From Actinacidiphila alni (GTDB taxonomy: Bacteria > Actinomycetota > Actinomycetes > Streptomycetales > Streptomycetaceae), in NCBI RefSeq assembly GCF_900112845.1, contig NZ_FONG01000001.1, positions 248,001 to 312,000 of the forward strand: a DNA stretch of 64,000 nt, given 5' to 3'. Positions 1-7,878 of this stretch are shown here, piece after piece. The notes beneath the pieces were generated by a model. That model saw only the letters and a list, made by a program, of their open reading frames with translations. It was not told the origin of the DNA and did not search any database. Each line of letters starts with the position of its first letter. The stretch's first letter is position 1. A program made the translations under genes and the position numbers.

Positions 1-437
1 ATCTCGGCGAGCAGGCACGCCACCATCACCGGGATGCGGCCCGCCGGGATCAGCCGGGACAGCACCAGGACGGCGGCGCCGTGCTGGTCGAGCCGGTTCT
101 GCGCCTTCTCCAGCGTGGTGTTGTCCACCCGGTCCTGGAGCCGGTGCAGCCAGCGCGAGCCGTTGCGGGACCGCACCCCGCGCAGGCCCAGCCAGTACAG
201 GGCGACGTCGCCGAGGAAGGCGGCGAAGGACGCCACACCGAACACCACGGCCAGCGCGACCGGTTCCGTCTGGTGGAAGGCCACGACGGCCGCGCCGGAC
301 ACCAGCGCGCCGGTCGGCACCACCGGCACCAGTGAGCCGAGCGCGACCAGGAAGAACAGCGACGGATAGCCGATCGCCTGCTGCGTGCTCTCGGACGGGG
401 GCGGATTGGCGGCGGCCGACGCCAGGAACGCGATCAC
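1..437 (-). CDS. DedA/VTT-domain membrane protein (partial, C-terminus off window)
   Basis: The first 145 codons are present; the rest lies beyond the left edge. The start is a GTG whose last bases overlap the TGA of the upstream MBL gene (GTGA), so the two are probably translationally coupled. The N-terminal part has a proline-rich re-entrant segment (GSLVPVVPTGALVSG, about residues 35-50), then hydrophobic segments with an acidic GD. The signature SRLIPAGRIPV is at about residues 127-137 and matches the SRxIPxxR motif of DedA/SNARE-associated (VTT) proteins. The family is linked to flippase-like lipid movement and envelope homeostasis in the inner membrane; the substrate cannot be told from the sequence. 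Confidence 0.85.
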   Translation of the reverse strand, partial: MIAFLASAAANPPPSESTQQAIGYPSLFFLVALGSLVPVVPTGALVSGAAVVAFHQTEPVALAVVFGVASFAAFLGDVALYWLGLRGVRSRNGSRWLHRLQDRVDNTTLEKAQNRLDQHGAAVLVLSRLIPAGRIPVMVACLLAE

Positions 438-1384
438 CCGTGACTCTCCCGTCCGGTCCCGCCGATGTCCCCGGACTTCCCGGCCTCGCCGCTGCGACGA
501 GCGGGGTCCCGCGTACCGTCCCCGTCCCCGACCCCGGACTCGTCCCCGGCCCCGTCCCCGGACTCGGCCCTGTCCCCGATCGCGACCGCCACCGACTCCC
601 CGTGCTCCAGCCGGTGCACGGTCACCCCGGGCGCCAGGTGCCCCGCGAGCCGGACGAATTCCTCGCCCGGCGTGTGGAATTCGTGCGGCCGGACCGCGTC
701 CATGCCGATCGGCCAGTACGTCCCGTAGTGCACCGGCACCGCCGCGCTCGGCGCCAGATCGGCCAGCGCCCGCGCCGCCCGCCCGGCGTCCAGATGACCG
801 TGCCCGAGGAACGGGCCCCAGCCGCCGACCGGCAGCAGTGCCACGTCCACGGGTCCGACCGCGTCGGCCATGCCGTCGAACAGCCCGGTGTCCCCGGCGA
901 AGTAGGTGCGCGCGGCGCCCTCCACCACATAGCCGAGCGCAGGCGTGCGCTGCGGCCCGTACGGCAGCCGCCGCCCGTCGTGCGCGGCCGGCACCGCGCG
1001 GACCGTCACCTCACCCCCGTGCTCCGCCGGTCCGCCGTGCCCGGCCCCGGCCCGTACCGGCAGCGAGTCACCCGCGCCCACCTCCACCAGGCGCAGCCGC
1101 TCCCGCAGCCGCCGCAGCCCCGGGACGGCCGCGATCGCGCCGCGCGGCACGACCACGGTGGTGCCCGGCGCCAGCCGCCGCAGCGAGGCCGGGTGCAGGT
1201 GGTCGGCGTGCAGATGCGAGACGAGGACGACATCGGCGACGGCGGCGGACGGCGGCGGAACCGCGCCGCGCCGGCGGCGCAGATGGGCCAGCCGCCGGGC
1301 GAACAGCGGGTCGGTCAGCACCCGCACCCCGGAGTCCCGGACGGTCACCGTGGCATGACCCCACCATGTGATCTCCACCGCCAC
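434..1384 (-). CDS. MBL-fold metal-dependent hydrolase (UlaG/NAPE-PLD-like)
   Basis: This 316-residue protein has the metallo-beta-lactamase core: HLHADH at about residues 57-62, an FAGDTG aspartate loop in the middle, and PVHYGTYWP near the C-terminus. Together these supply the binuclear metal site. It resembles the Lactamase_B_2 group that includes UlaG and N-acyl-phosphatidylethanolamine phospholipases; the actual substrate is unknown. The GTG start is preceded by GAAGGGA at suitable spacing; a second in-frame GTG lies two codons in. The C-terminal about 40 residues are a low-complexity Gly/Asp/Glu tail. The stop overlaps the start of the DedA gene. It diverges from the next gene over about 200 bases. 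Confidence 0.85.
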   Translation of the reverse strand: MAVEITWWGHATVTVRDSGVRVLTDPLFARRLAHLRRRRGAVPPPSAAVADVVLVSHLHADHLHPASLRRLAPGTTVVVPRGAIAAVPGLRRLRERLRLVEVGAGDSLPVRAGAGHGGPAEHGGEVTVRAVPAAHDGRRLPYGPQRTPALGYVVEGAARTYFAGDTGLFDGMADAVGPVDVALLPVGGWGPFLGHGHLDAGRAARALADLAPSAAVPVHYGTYWPIGMDAVRPHEFHTPGEEFVRLAGHLAPGVTVHRLEHGESVAVAIGDRAESGDGAGDESGVGDGDGTRDPARRSGEAGKSGDIGGTGRESHG

Positions 1385-1583
1385 CGCGTCGTCCCTTCCC
1401 GGCCCTGGTACCTGCTGCCCGCATCTGCCACCCGTACGCGATCCGGCGCCGTACGCACTCGGCCGTACGGCGCATCCTCGCAGGCCGAGCGTATGCCCTG
1501 CGGACCGCGCCGCTCCGGGCGCGCCCCCGTACGCGCCCGGGTGGATGACAGGAGCACAGCGGACCGTATGGCACTGTGGAGGT

Positions 1584-3737
1584 GTGCCGCAGCCTGAAGA
1601 GAGACGGGAACGGGCCGCCGGCCGCAGCGTGGTGAGGGCCGTCGGCCGGGTGCTCGCCGTGTGGATGGTGGCCAGCGCGACGCTGGCCCTGCTGGCCTGG
1701 CTGCTGCCCGACTTCCGGCTCAAGGCGCCCGACGGCGACAGCCCCACCCAGATCGCGGTGACCGCGGCGATCGGCGCCGGCGCCTTCGGTGTGCTGAGCG
1801 CGCTGGTGTGGCCGCTGCTGGTCCGCGCGCTGCTGCTGGTGCCGGCGCTCGTGCTCGGCGCGCTGGTGTTCTTCCTCAACGGCTCGCTGCTGCTCATCGC
1901 GCTGCGCTTCACCCCGGACGGCCGCGGCCAGGTCACCCCGGTCACCGCCGTGGTGATCGCCGCCGTGATGTCGGCCGCCTCCTCCGCCACCAGTACGGCG
2001 CTCGCCGTGCGGGACGACGCCGCGTACGGCCGCAGGCTCGCGCGGCTGGCCGGGCGCCGCCGCAGGCGGGCGGGCGATCCGCCGCTGCCCGGCACGCCCG
2101 GCACCGTCTTCGTCCAGCTGGACGGCGTCGGCCACGACGTCCTGCGCGACGCCCTCACCTCGTCGCCGCCCGCGATGCCGACTGTCGCGTCCTGGCTGGA
2201 CACCACCCACCGGCTCACCGCGTGGCGCACCGACTGGAGCAGCCAGACCGGCGCCAGCCAGCTGGGCATCCTGCACGGCACCAACCACGACGTGCCCGCC
2301 TTCCGCTGGTTCGAGAAGGAGACCGGCCAGGTCATGGTCTGCAACCGGCCGTCCAGCGCGGCCGAGTTGGAACGCCGGGCGAAGGCGCTGACCGGCAGCC
2401 GCGGCCTGCTCGCCGACGACGGGGCCAGCCGCGGCAATCTCTTCACCGGCGGTGCCGAGCAGTCCGCGCTGGTGATGTCGGTCGCGGCCCGCCGGGACAA
2501 ATTCAGCCGCTCCAGGACCGGCTACTTCGCCTACTTCTCCGACCCGGCGAACGCGGTCCGCACGGCCTGGTCGTTCCTGGCCGAAGTGGGCCGCGAGATC
2601 GTCGAGTCGACGGCCTCCCGGCTGCGCAGGGACCGGCCGCGGATCAAGCGCGGCGGGATCTACCCGCTGCTGCGCGCCTTCGCCACCGTCGTGGAGCGGG
2701 ACGTGGCGGTCGCCGCCGTCATCGGCGACATGCTCGCCGGACGCACCGCCGTCTACGCCGACCTGGTCGCCTACGACGAGGTCGCGCACCACTCGGGCCC
2801 GCGCAGCAAGGACGCGCGCAAGGTGCTGAACCGGCTGGACCGTTCGGTGGCCCTGATCGCCGACGCCGCCCGCTACGCGCCCCGCCCGTACCGCGTCGTG
2901 CTGCTCTCCGACCACGGGCAGAGCGAGGGCGAGACCTTCGAGAGCGCGTACGGGGTGACGCTGCGGGAACTGGTGCGGGCCGGCTGCGGTCTGTCCGGCA
3001 ACGAGCGGCGGGGCAGGCGGCGGGCGGCGCGCGGCGCCGAGGCGCGGACGGCGGCCCGCACCGCGCTGCGCCGGCCCGAGCGGGGCCGGCGGGCGCAGGA
3101 GGAGGCGGAGTGCGAGGGGCCCGCCTCGCAGCCGGTGGTGCTGGCCTCGGGCAATCTCGGCCTGGTCGCCTTCCCGGACATCGAGGGGCGGGCGACGCTG
3201 GAGGAGATCGACCGGCGCTCGCCCGAGCTGCTCGACGTGCTGACCGCGCACCCGGGCATCGGTTTTGTGCTGGTGCGCAGCGCCGAACGCGGCCCGCTCG
3301 TGCTCGGCCCGGACGGCGCCCAGCACGAACTGGCCACCGGGCGGATCAAGGGCGACGACCCTCTCGCGCCGTTCGGCGACGGCGCGGCGGACGCGGTGCT
3401 CCGGGCCGACGGCTTCCCGCACACCGCCGATCTGATGGTCAACTCGGCCTGCGAGCCGCGCTCCGGCGCGGTGTACGCCTTCGAGGAGCAGGCCGGTTCG
3501 CACGGCGGCCTCGGCGGCCCGCAGAGCAGCCCCTTCCTGCTGAGCCCGGTCGAACTCCCGCTGCCGGACGAGCTGTTGGTCGGCGCGGAGGCGCTGCACG
3601 CGGTGCTGCGGGACTGGCTCGCCCGCGCGTGCGACCCGCCCGTGTGCGATCCGGCTGCGGACGATCATCCGGCCGCGTGCGATCCGTCCGCGTCCCTGCT
3701 CGCCCGGGACGAGCCGACCGGGGCGTCCACGCCCTGA
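1584..3737 (+). CDS. Holin-like membrane domain fused to an alkaline-phosphatase-superfamily phosphodiesterase
   Basis: The protein has about 717 residues. The first about 150 form four hydrophobic helices resembling the phage-holin-4 family, with the FFLNGSLLL segment typical of that domain. After an Arg-rich linker a soluble domain begins (VFVQLDGVGHDVL, about residue 175). It contains WSSQTGASQLGILHG, YDEVAHHSGP (about residue 397) and LLSDHGQSEGE (about residue 440), arranged like metal ligands of nucleotide pyrophosphatase/phosphodiesterases. The fusion suggests a membrane-tethered hydrolase of nucleotides or phospho-headgroups; this is inference. The start is uncertain: the GTG chosen sits one base after GGAGGT, which is unusually tight, and GTG codons near 1629-1632 are alternatives. 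The C-terminus is a low-complexity CDP/AAD tail. Confidence 0.8.
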   Translation: MPQPEERRERAAGRSVVRAVGRVLAVWMVASATLALLAWLLPDFRLKAPDGDSPTQIAVTAAIGAGAFGVLSALVWPLLVRALLLVPALVLGALVFFLNGSLLLIALRFTPDGRGQVTPVTAVVIAAVMSAASSATSTALAVRDDAAYGRRLARLAGRRRRRAGDPPLPGTPGTVFVQLDGVGHDVLRDALTSSPPAMPTVASWLDTTHRLTAWRTDWSSQTGASQLGILHGTNHDVPAFRWFEKETGQVMVCNRPSSAAELERRAKALTGSRGLLADDGASRGNLFTGGAEQSALVMSVAARRDKFSRSRTGYFAYFSDPANAVRTAWSFLAEVGREIVESTASRLRRDRPRIKRGGIYPLLRAFATVVERDVAVAAVIGDMLAGRTAVYADLVAYDEVAHHSGPRSKDARKVLNRLDRSVALIADAARYAPRPYRVVLLSDHGQSEGETFESAYGVTLRELVRAGCGLSGNERRGRRRAARGAEARTAARTALRRPERGRRAQEEAECEGPASQPVVLASGNLGLVAFPDIEGRATLEEIDRRSPELLDVLTAHPGIGFVLVRSAERGPLVLGPDGAQHELATGRIKGDDPLAPFGDGAADAVLRADGFPHTADLMVNSACEPRSGAVYAFEEQAGSHGGLGGPQSSPFLLSPVELPLPDELLVGAEALHAVLRDWLARACDPPVCDPAADDHPAACDPSASLLARDEPTGASTP

Positions 3738-3806
3738 CGGCGCCCTGACGACTCCCTGACGCGACGACCGCCATGACCGGCCCCCCATGAACGCGGCACA
3801 CGGGGT

Positions 3807-4568
3807 CTACGCCGTCGCGCCGCCGTCCACCACGAGGTCGGCGCCCACCGTGAACGCGGCGGCGGGGGAGGCCAGGTGGAGGACGGCGGCGGCGATCTCG
3901 TCGACCGCGCCCGCGCGCCCGGCCGGGACCTGGGTCCGCAGCCGGGCCGCCTTCTCCTGCGCGCTCTCGCCCGGCCGGGTCGACATGGGGGTGTCCACCG
4001 GACCGGGACTGACGGCGTTGATCCGTACGCCGTCGCCGATGTGGTCGAGCGCGGCGGTCCTGGTGAGCGCGCTGACGGCGGCCTTCGCCGCGGTGTACGC
4101 GCCGAGGCCGGCGGCCCGGCGGTGCGCGCCGATGTTGGAGGCGATGTTGACGATCGCGCCGCCGCCGTGCGCCCGCATCCAGCCGATCTCGTACTTCATC
4201 GACAGCCACAGGCCGGTGAGGTTGCCGTCCAGGCTCCGGTGCCAGTCGGCCTCGGAGATGTCGGCGACGGGCGCGGGCGGGACGAGGACCCCGACATTGT
4301 TCACGGCGACGTCCAGGCCGCCGAAGCGCCCGGCCACCGCCCCGACCAGCCGCTCGACGTCCGCGGCGACGGTGATGTCCGCGGTGATCGCGACGGCTTC
4401 GCCGCCCGCCGCTTCGATCAGGGCGACCGTCTCCTTGAGGGTCCGCTCGGTGCGTCCGGCGACGGCGACCGCGGCGCCCTCGCGGGCGAAGGCGAGCGCG
4501 ACGGCCCGGCCGATGCCGCTGCCGCCGCCGGTGACGAGGGCGGTGCGGCCGGTGAAGGTGTCGGACAT
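3807..4568 (-). CDS. SDR-family NAD(P)-dependent oxidoreductase
   Basis: This is a classical short-chain dehydrogenase of 253 residues. It carries the cofactor motif TGGGSGIG at about residues 12-19, NNVG near 90 (NNAG-type stabilising motif), a catalytic Ser in the ASNIG region, and the YTAAK motif (YxxxK) at about residues 155-159. The C-terminal GADLVVDGG is also family-typical. The substrate is unknown. The ATG is preceded by GGGAGAG at about 5 bases. A TetR gene lies upstream on the same strand and a copy of that gene's probable operator sits just ahead of this start, so the SDR is probably the regulator's target. Confidence 0.9.
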   Translation of the reverse strand: MSDTFTGRTALVTGGGSGIGRAVALAFAREGAAVAVAGRTERTLKETVALIEAAGGEAVAITADITVAADVERLVGAVAGRFGGLDVAVNNVGVLVPPAPVADISEADWHRSLDGNLTGLWLSMKYEIGWMRAHGGGAIVNIASNIGAHRRAAGLGAYTAAKAAVSALTRTAALDHIGDGVRINAVSPGPVDTPMSTRPGESAQEKAARLRTQVPAGRAGAVDEIAAAVLHLASPAAAFTVGADLVVDGGATA

Positions 4569-4606
4569 GACGGCTCTCCCGATGTCGTAAGGGCACACGG
4601 AATACA

Positions 4607-4624
4607 AGAACGCTCGGTCGTGAA
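4607..4624. promoter_or_regulatory. Probable TetR operator upstream of the SDR gene
   Basis: AGAACGCTCGGTCGTGAA matches 16 of 18 positions of the site at 5252-5269 in front of the adjacent tetR gene. Both resemble the palindrome GACCGATCGGTC. The pairing of sites suggests that one TetR dimer represses both transcripts. Confidence 0.6.
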
Positions 4625-4647
4625 TCGGGGCGGGGAAGTGGGGCGGA

Positions 4648-5229
4648 TCAGTCGAGCAGGGCGAGTGCCTGCGTCGCCGCGTCCCGCGGCCGCTCCGGGT
4701 CGCCGCCCGCCTTGCCGACCACCCGCATGCCCTGGAGCAACACCAGCAGCATCCGGGCCAGGGCCCGCGGATCGCGCCCGGCCGGCAACTCGCCCTGTGC
4801 GCGCGCCCGCAGCAGTGCGGAGGTCAGCGCCGTCTCCAGTAGGTCCCAGCTCGCCTCGACGCGGCGGGCCGCGTCCCGGTCGTGCGGCGCCAGCTCCACC
4901 GCGGTGTTGGTGACGAAGCAGCCCCGTCGCCGCTCGTCCCGCGCCGACTCCTCGGCGAAGCGGGACACCACCGCCCGTACGGCGGGCAGCGCGGGTCCCG
5001 GCTGCGACAGTTCCTCCAGCAGCGTCCGGTCGCAGGTCTCGCCGTAGTGGCGCAATGCCCGCATATACAGCTCGTGTTTGCTGCCGAAGGTGGCGTAGAT
5101 GCTGGCCCGCGCGATGCCCAGTCCGTCGACGAGGTCGGCCATCGACGTGGCCTCGTACCCGCGCCGCCAGAACAGCTCAAGTGCCGTCCGCAGTGCGGTG
5201 TCCGGGTCGAATTCCTTGCTCCTCGCCAT
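4648..5229 (-). CDS. TetR/AcrR-family transcriptional regulator
   Basis: The protein has 193 residues starting MARSKEFDPDTAL. It has an N-terminal helix-turn-helix, GYEATSMADLVDGLGIARASIYATFGSK in two stretches at about residues 25-52, typical of TetR proteins. The ligand-binding domain follows and includes RRGCFVTNTAVELAP, a motif common in the C-terminal domain of YcdC/AcrR-like regulators of SDR and oxidoreductase genes. A longer reading frame extends upstream, but the chosen ATG fits the family N-terminus. A near-palindromic site lies about 23-40 bases before the start and its twin precedes the downstream SDR, so autoregulation plus control of the SDR is likely. Confidence 0.9.
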   Translation of the reverse strand: MARSKEFDPDTALRTALELFWRRGYEATSMADLVDGLGIARASIYATFGSKHELYMRALRHYGETCDRTLLEELSQPGPALPAVRAVVSRFAEESARDERRRGCFVTNTAVELAPHDRDAARRVEASWDLLETALTSALLRARAQGELPAGRDPRALARMLLVLLQGMRVVGKAGGDPERPRDAATQALALLD

Positions 5230-5251
5230 ACGGCCGACCCTAATCGTAATC

Positions 5252-5269
5252 AGAACGATCGGTCGAGAA
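5252..5269. promoter_or_regulatory. Probable TetR operator upstream of tetR
   Basis: AGAACGATCGGTCGAGAA contains GAACGATCGGTC, one mismatch from the perfect palindrome GACCGATCGGTC. A near-identical copy lies at 4607-4624 before the SDR gene. Confidence 0.6.
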
Positions 5270-5280
5270 AAGAAGGAATC

Positions 5281-5325
5281 GTCAACCATCGGTTGACGAT
5301 TGACCACCGTCAACCTAAGGTTGAC
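5281..5325. promoter_or_regulatory. Two perfect GTCAACC-N3-GGTTGAC palindromes
   Basis: The arms GTCAACC and GGTTGAC, separated by three bases, occur at 5281-5297 and again at 5309-5325, 28 bases apart. The second copy covers the AAGG that serves as ribosome binding site for the gene starting at 5328. Protein binding here could therefore block both transcription and translation initiation. The downstream gene encodes its own helix-turn-helix, so autoregulation is the simplest reading. Confidence 0.75.
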
Positions 5326-5327
5326 GC

Positions 5328-6047
5328 ATGACTCGGCATCCCGTACGACTCGACGACCTGATCGACTACGTCAAGCAGCAGCACCCGGGCAGCGACCCGC
5401 TCCAGAACCTCCAGCACGCGGTGACCGTCGCGGACCACGTCGGCGAGGTCGCCGACCACCTCATCGGTCACTTCGTGGACCAGGCCCGCAGGGCGGGAGC
5501 CTCCTGGACCGACATCGGCCAGCACATGGGGGTGAGCAAGCAGGCCGCACAGAAGCGCTTCGTCCCCAAGGCGTCGGAGGACCTGGACTTCCTCGACGTC
5601 GAAGCGGGCTTCAACCGCTTCACCCCCAAGGCCCGCAAGGCCGTCGCCGACGCGCAGGAGGAGGCGCGCACCGCAGGACATGACGCCGTCGCGCCCGAAC
5701 ACCTCGTGCTCGGGCTGCTCGACCAGCCCACCGCGCTGGCCGGCATGGCGCTGGAGAGCCTCGGCGTCGACGCGGCGGCCGTCCGTGCCGCCGTCGCCAC
5801 CGAGGGCGCGCGGACCGAACCGCTCAAGGGCGGCATCCCGGTGGCACCCGCCACCAAGAAGACCCTGCAACTCGTCCTGCGCGAGGCCCTGCGCCTCGGC
5901 CACAACTACATCGGCACCGAACACATTCTGCTCGGCGTCCTCAGCGACGACCAGGAACCCGCGGCGCGGGCCCTCGCCTCCCTCGGCGTCACGCACGAGG
6001 CGACCGAGGCATGGGTCGTCGCGACGCTCGCCGAGTACGGCAAGTGA
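5328..6047 (+). CDS. HTH-containing Clp N-terminal-domain protein
   Basis: The protein has 239 residues. The N-terminal about 85 contain a predicted helix-turn-helix (SWTDIGQHMGVSKQAAQKRF, about residues 60-79). The remainder carries two Clp_N repeats: FTPKARKAVADAQEEAR with PEHLVLGLLDQP, then VLREALRLGHNYIGTEHILLG. Clp_N is the substrate or adaptor-binding module of ClpA/ClpC, but no AAA+ ATPase domain follows. Such proteins may sense or sequester Clp clients, or act as regulators; here the HTH and the paired palindromes immediately upstream favour a DNA-binding autorepressor. The ATG has AAGG about 7 bases upstream, lying inside the second palindrome. Confidence 0.88.
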   Translation: MTRHPVRLDDLIDYVKQQHPGSDPLQNLQHAVTVADHVGEVADHLIGHFVDQARRAGASWTDIGQHMGVSKQAAQKRFVPKASEDLDFLDVEAGFNRFTPKARKAVADAQEEARTAGHDAVAPEHLVLGLLDQPTALAGMALESLGVDAAAVRAAVATEGARTEPLKGGIPVAPATKKTLQLVLREALRLGHNYIGTEHILLGVLSDDQEPAARALASLGVTHEATEAWVVATLAEYGK

Positions 6048-6090
6048 GAATTGCTCGTACGGCGGGAAGTGAGCGATCCGTGCCGGGAGT

Positions 6091-6822
6091 TCAGGCGTCC
6101 TTGCGCAGCGCCAGCAGCCGGTAGACCGGATCGGGGCGCGGCACCTGCTGGCCGGGCAGCAGCGCCAGACGTCGTATCAGGCCGTCGGCCTGGTCGTCGT
6201 CGAGCGCCAGCGCCGACGCGTAGTAGCCGCGCTCCACGTCCCCCGCGGTCCGTTCGGGGGACCTGCCCTGACCGTGGCCGGTGAACCGGGCCTCGCCCGA
6301 CCTGCGCAGCCCGTGCTCCGCCGCCACCGTGAGGACCCGCGCCGCCCCGTCGTACGCCCTGCGCACCCGGTACGGCGCGAGCAGTTCGTCCACGTCGCTG
6401 CCCATGTCGTGGCTCGCGTCCTTGTCGACGGTGGTCACGAACGCCCCGCCGGGCCGCAGCACCCGCGCGCACTCCGCGACCACGGCGGGCGCGTCCGGCA
6501 GCAGATGCAGCAGCCACACCGCGCTCACCGCGTCCAGCGACGCGTCGGCGAACGGCAGCCGCCGGCAGGTGCCCAGCACCACCGAGGGGCCAAGACGCTC
6601 CGCGGCCACCCGGGCCATGCCCTGCGAGGCGTCGACGCCGAACACCCGCAGCCCCGGCCGGTCGAGGAGTTCGGTGACCAGGCCCGTGCCGCAGCCGATG
6701 TCCAGCAGGGTGCCCGCGTGTCCGGGCACCAGGGCGAGGATGGCCCGGGCCGCGGACCTGGCCCGCGGCACGCCCCCGCGCGTCGCGTCGTAGCGCGCCG
6801 CCTCCACGTCGTAGTCCAGCAT
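6091..6822 (-). CDS. Class I SAM-dependent methyltransferase
   Basis: The 243-residue protein begins MLDYDVEAARYDATRGG, as in UbiE/Methyltransf_11 enzymes. Motif I is LLDIGCGTGLVTELL (about residues 41-55), followed by the acidic end of beta2 (GVDASQGM), the post-motif LPFADASLDAVSAVWLLHLL, and the VLRPGG turn. The acceptor substrate is not apparent. No strong Shine-Dalgarno precedes the ATG; the next gene upstream (aldo/keto reductase, same strand) ends 77 bases away. Confidence 0.88.
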   Translation of the reverse strand: MLDYDVEAARYDATRGGVPRARSAARAILALVPGHAGTLLDIGCGTGLVTELLDRPGLRVFGVDASQGMARVAAERLGPSVVLGTCRRLPFADASLDAVSAVWLLHLLPDAPAVVAECARVLRPGGAFVTTVDKDASHDMGSDVDELLAPYRVRRAYDGAARVLTVAAEHGLRRSGEARFTGHGQGRSPERTAGDVERGYYASALALDDDQADGLIRRLALLPGQQVPRPDPVYRLLALRKDA

Positions 6823-6899
6823 GTGGGAAATGCTAGAGGCGCCGGGTGAACGCGAGTTCACCCGGCACCTTGCGCGGGGGTTACGTCGTGAGGCCCGTG

Positions 6900-7751
6900 T
6901 TACGCCTGACCGAAGGTGTCCGGATCGGGGCCCAGACGGGTGCCGTTGTCCAGATTCGCCAGCTCCGCCAGATCGGCGTCGGTCAGCTCGAAGCCGAAGA
7001 CGTCGAGATTCTCCCGGATCCGGGACGGCGTCACGGACTTCGGGATCACCACATTGCCGAGCCGGAGGTGCCAGCGGAGCACCACCTGGGCCGGCGTACG
7101 GCCGTGCCGGGCGGCGACCGCGCCGATCACCGGGCTGTCCAGCAGACCCTTGCCCTGGCCGAGCGGCGACCACGCCTCGGTGGCGATGCCGTGCTCGGCG
7201 TGCAGGGCGCGCAGTTCGGCCTGCGGGAAGTTCGGGTGCAGCTCGATCTGGTTGACCGCCGGCACGACGCTGCCCTCGGCGAGGACCCGACGCAGGTGCG
7301 CGGGCTGGAAGTTGGACACACCGATGGCCCGGGCCCGCCCGTCGGCGGCGATCTTCTCCAGCGCGCGCCACGTTTCCGTATACGCGTCGAGCGACGGCTG
7401 CGGCCAGTGGATCAGGTAGAGGTCGACGTAGTCGAGGCCGAGCCGGTCGAGCGACGCCTCGACGGCGGCGGGCGCCAGGTCCGCGCCGTGGTCGGAATTC
7501 CACAGCTTGGTGGTGACGAACAGCTCCTCGCGCGGCAGCCCGGAGGCGGCCAGCGCGCGGCCGGTGCCCTTCTCGTTGCCGTAGATCGCCGCGGTGTCGA
7601 TGCTGCGGTATCCGGCGTCCAGCGCGGTCGCGACGGCCTGCTCCGCCTCGTCGTCCGGCACCTGCCAGACGCCGAAACCGAGCTGCGGCATCTCGATGCC
7701 GTTGTTGAGGGTGACCGTGGGGACGGCCGGGGATGTGGGGGCCTTGCTCAC
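6900..7751 (-). CDS. Aldo/keto reductase (2,5-diketo-D-gluconate reductase-like)
   Basis: This 283-residue TIM-barrel NADPH oxidoreductase has all the family marks: MPQLGFGVWQV, GYRSIDTAAIYGNEKGTGRAL (Asp and Tyr of the tetrad), TTKLWNSDHG (Lys), YLIHWPQP (His), IGVSNFQPAHL, and the NADPH-binding IPKSVTPSRIREN. It probably reduces small aldehydes or ketones. The GTG start (MSKAPTSP) has AAGGA about 10 bases upstream; in-frame codons further upstream do not look family-like. Confidence 0.92.
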   Translation of the reverse strand: MSKAPTSPAVPTVTLNNGIEMPQLGFGVWQVPDDEAEQAVATALDAGYRSIDTAAIYGNEKGTGRALAASGLPREELFVTTKLWNSDHGADLAPAAVEASLDRLGLDYVDLYLIHWPQPSLDAYTETWRALEKIAADGRARAIGVSNFQPAHLRRVLAEGSVVPAVNQIELHPNFPQAELRALHAEHGIATEAWSPLGQGKGLLDSPVIGAVAARHGRTPAQVVLRWHLRLGNVVIPKSVTPSRIRENLDVFGFELTDADLAELANLDNGTRLGPDPDTFGQA

Positions 7752-7878
7752 GAGCGGGAGATCCTTACGCGTAGACGGTGTCCGTGTCCGGCACACGGCC
7801 GGACCCGCGCGTACAACCAGATGATCGATCGGCGCATTCCCCGGGCCCGGCCGCGACGGCAGCCGATAGCCTCGCGGC

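Noticed and set aside
1068..3788. A 906-codon minus-strand frame opposite the holin/phosphodiesterase gene
   Set aside because: Composition and lack of motifs mark it as a shadow of the plus-strand gene.
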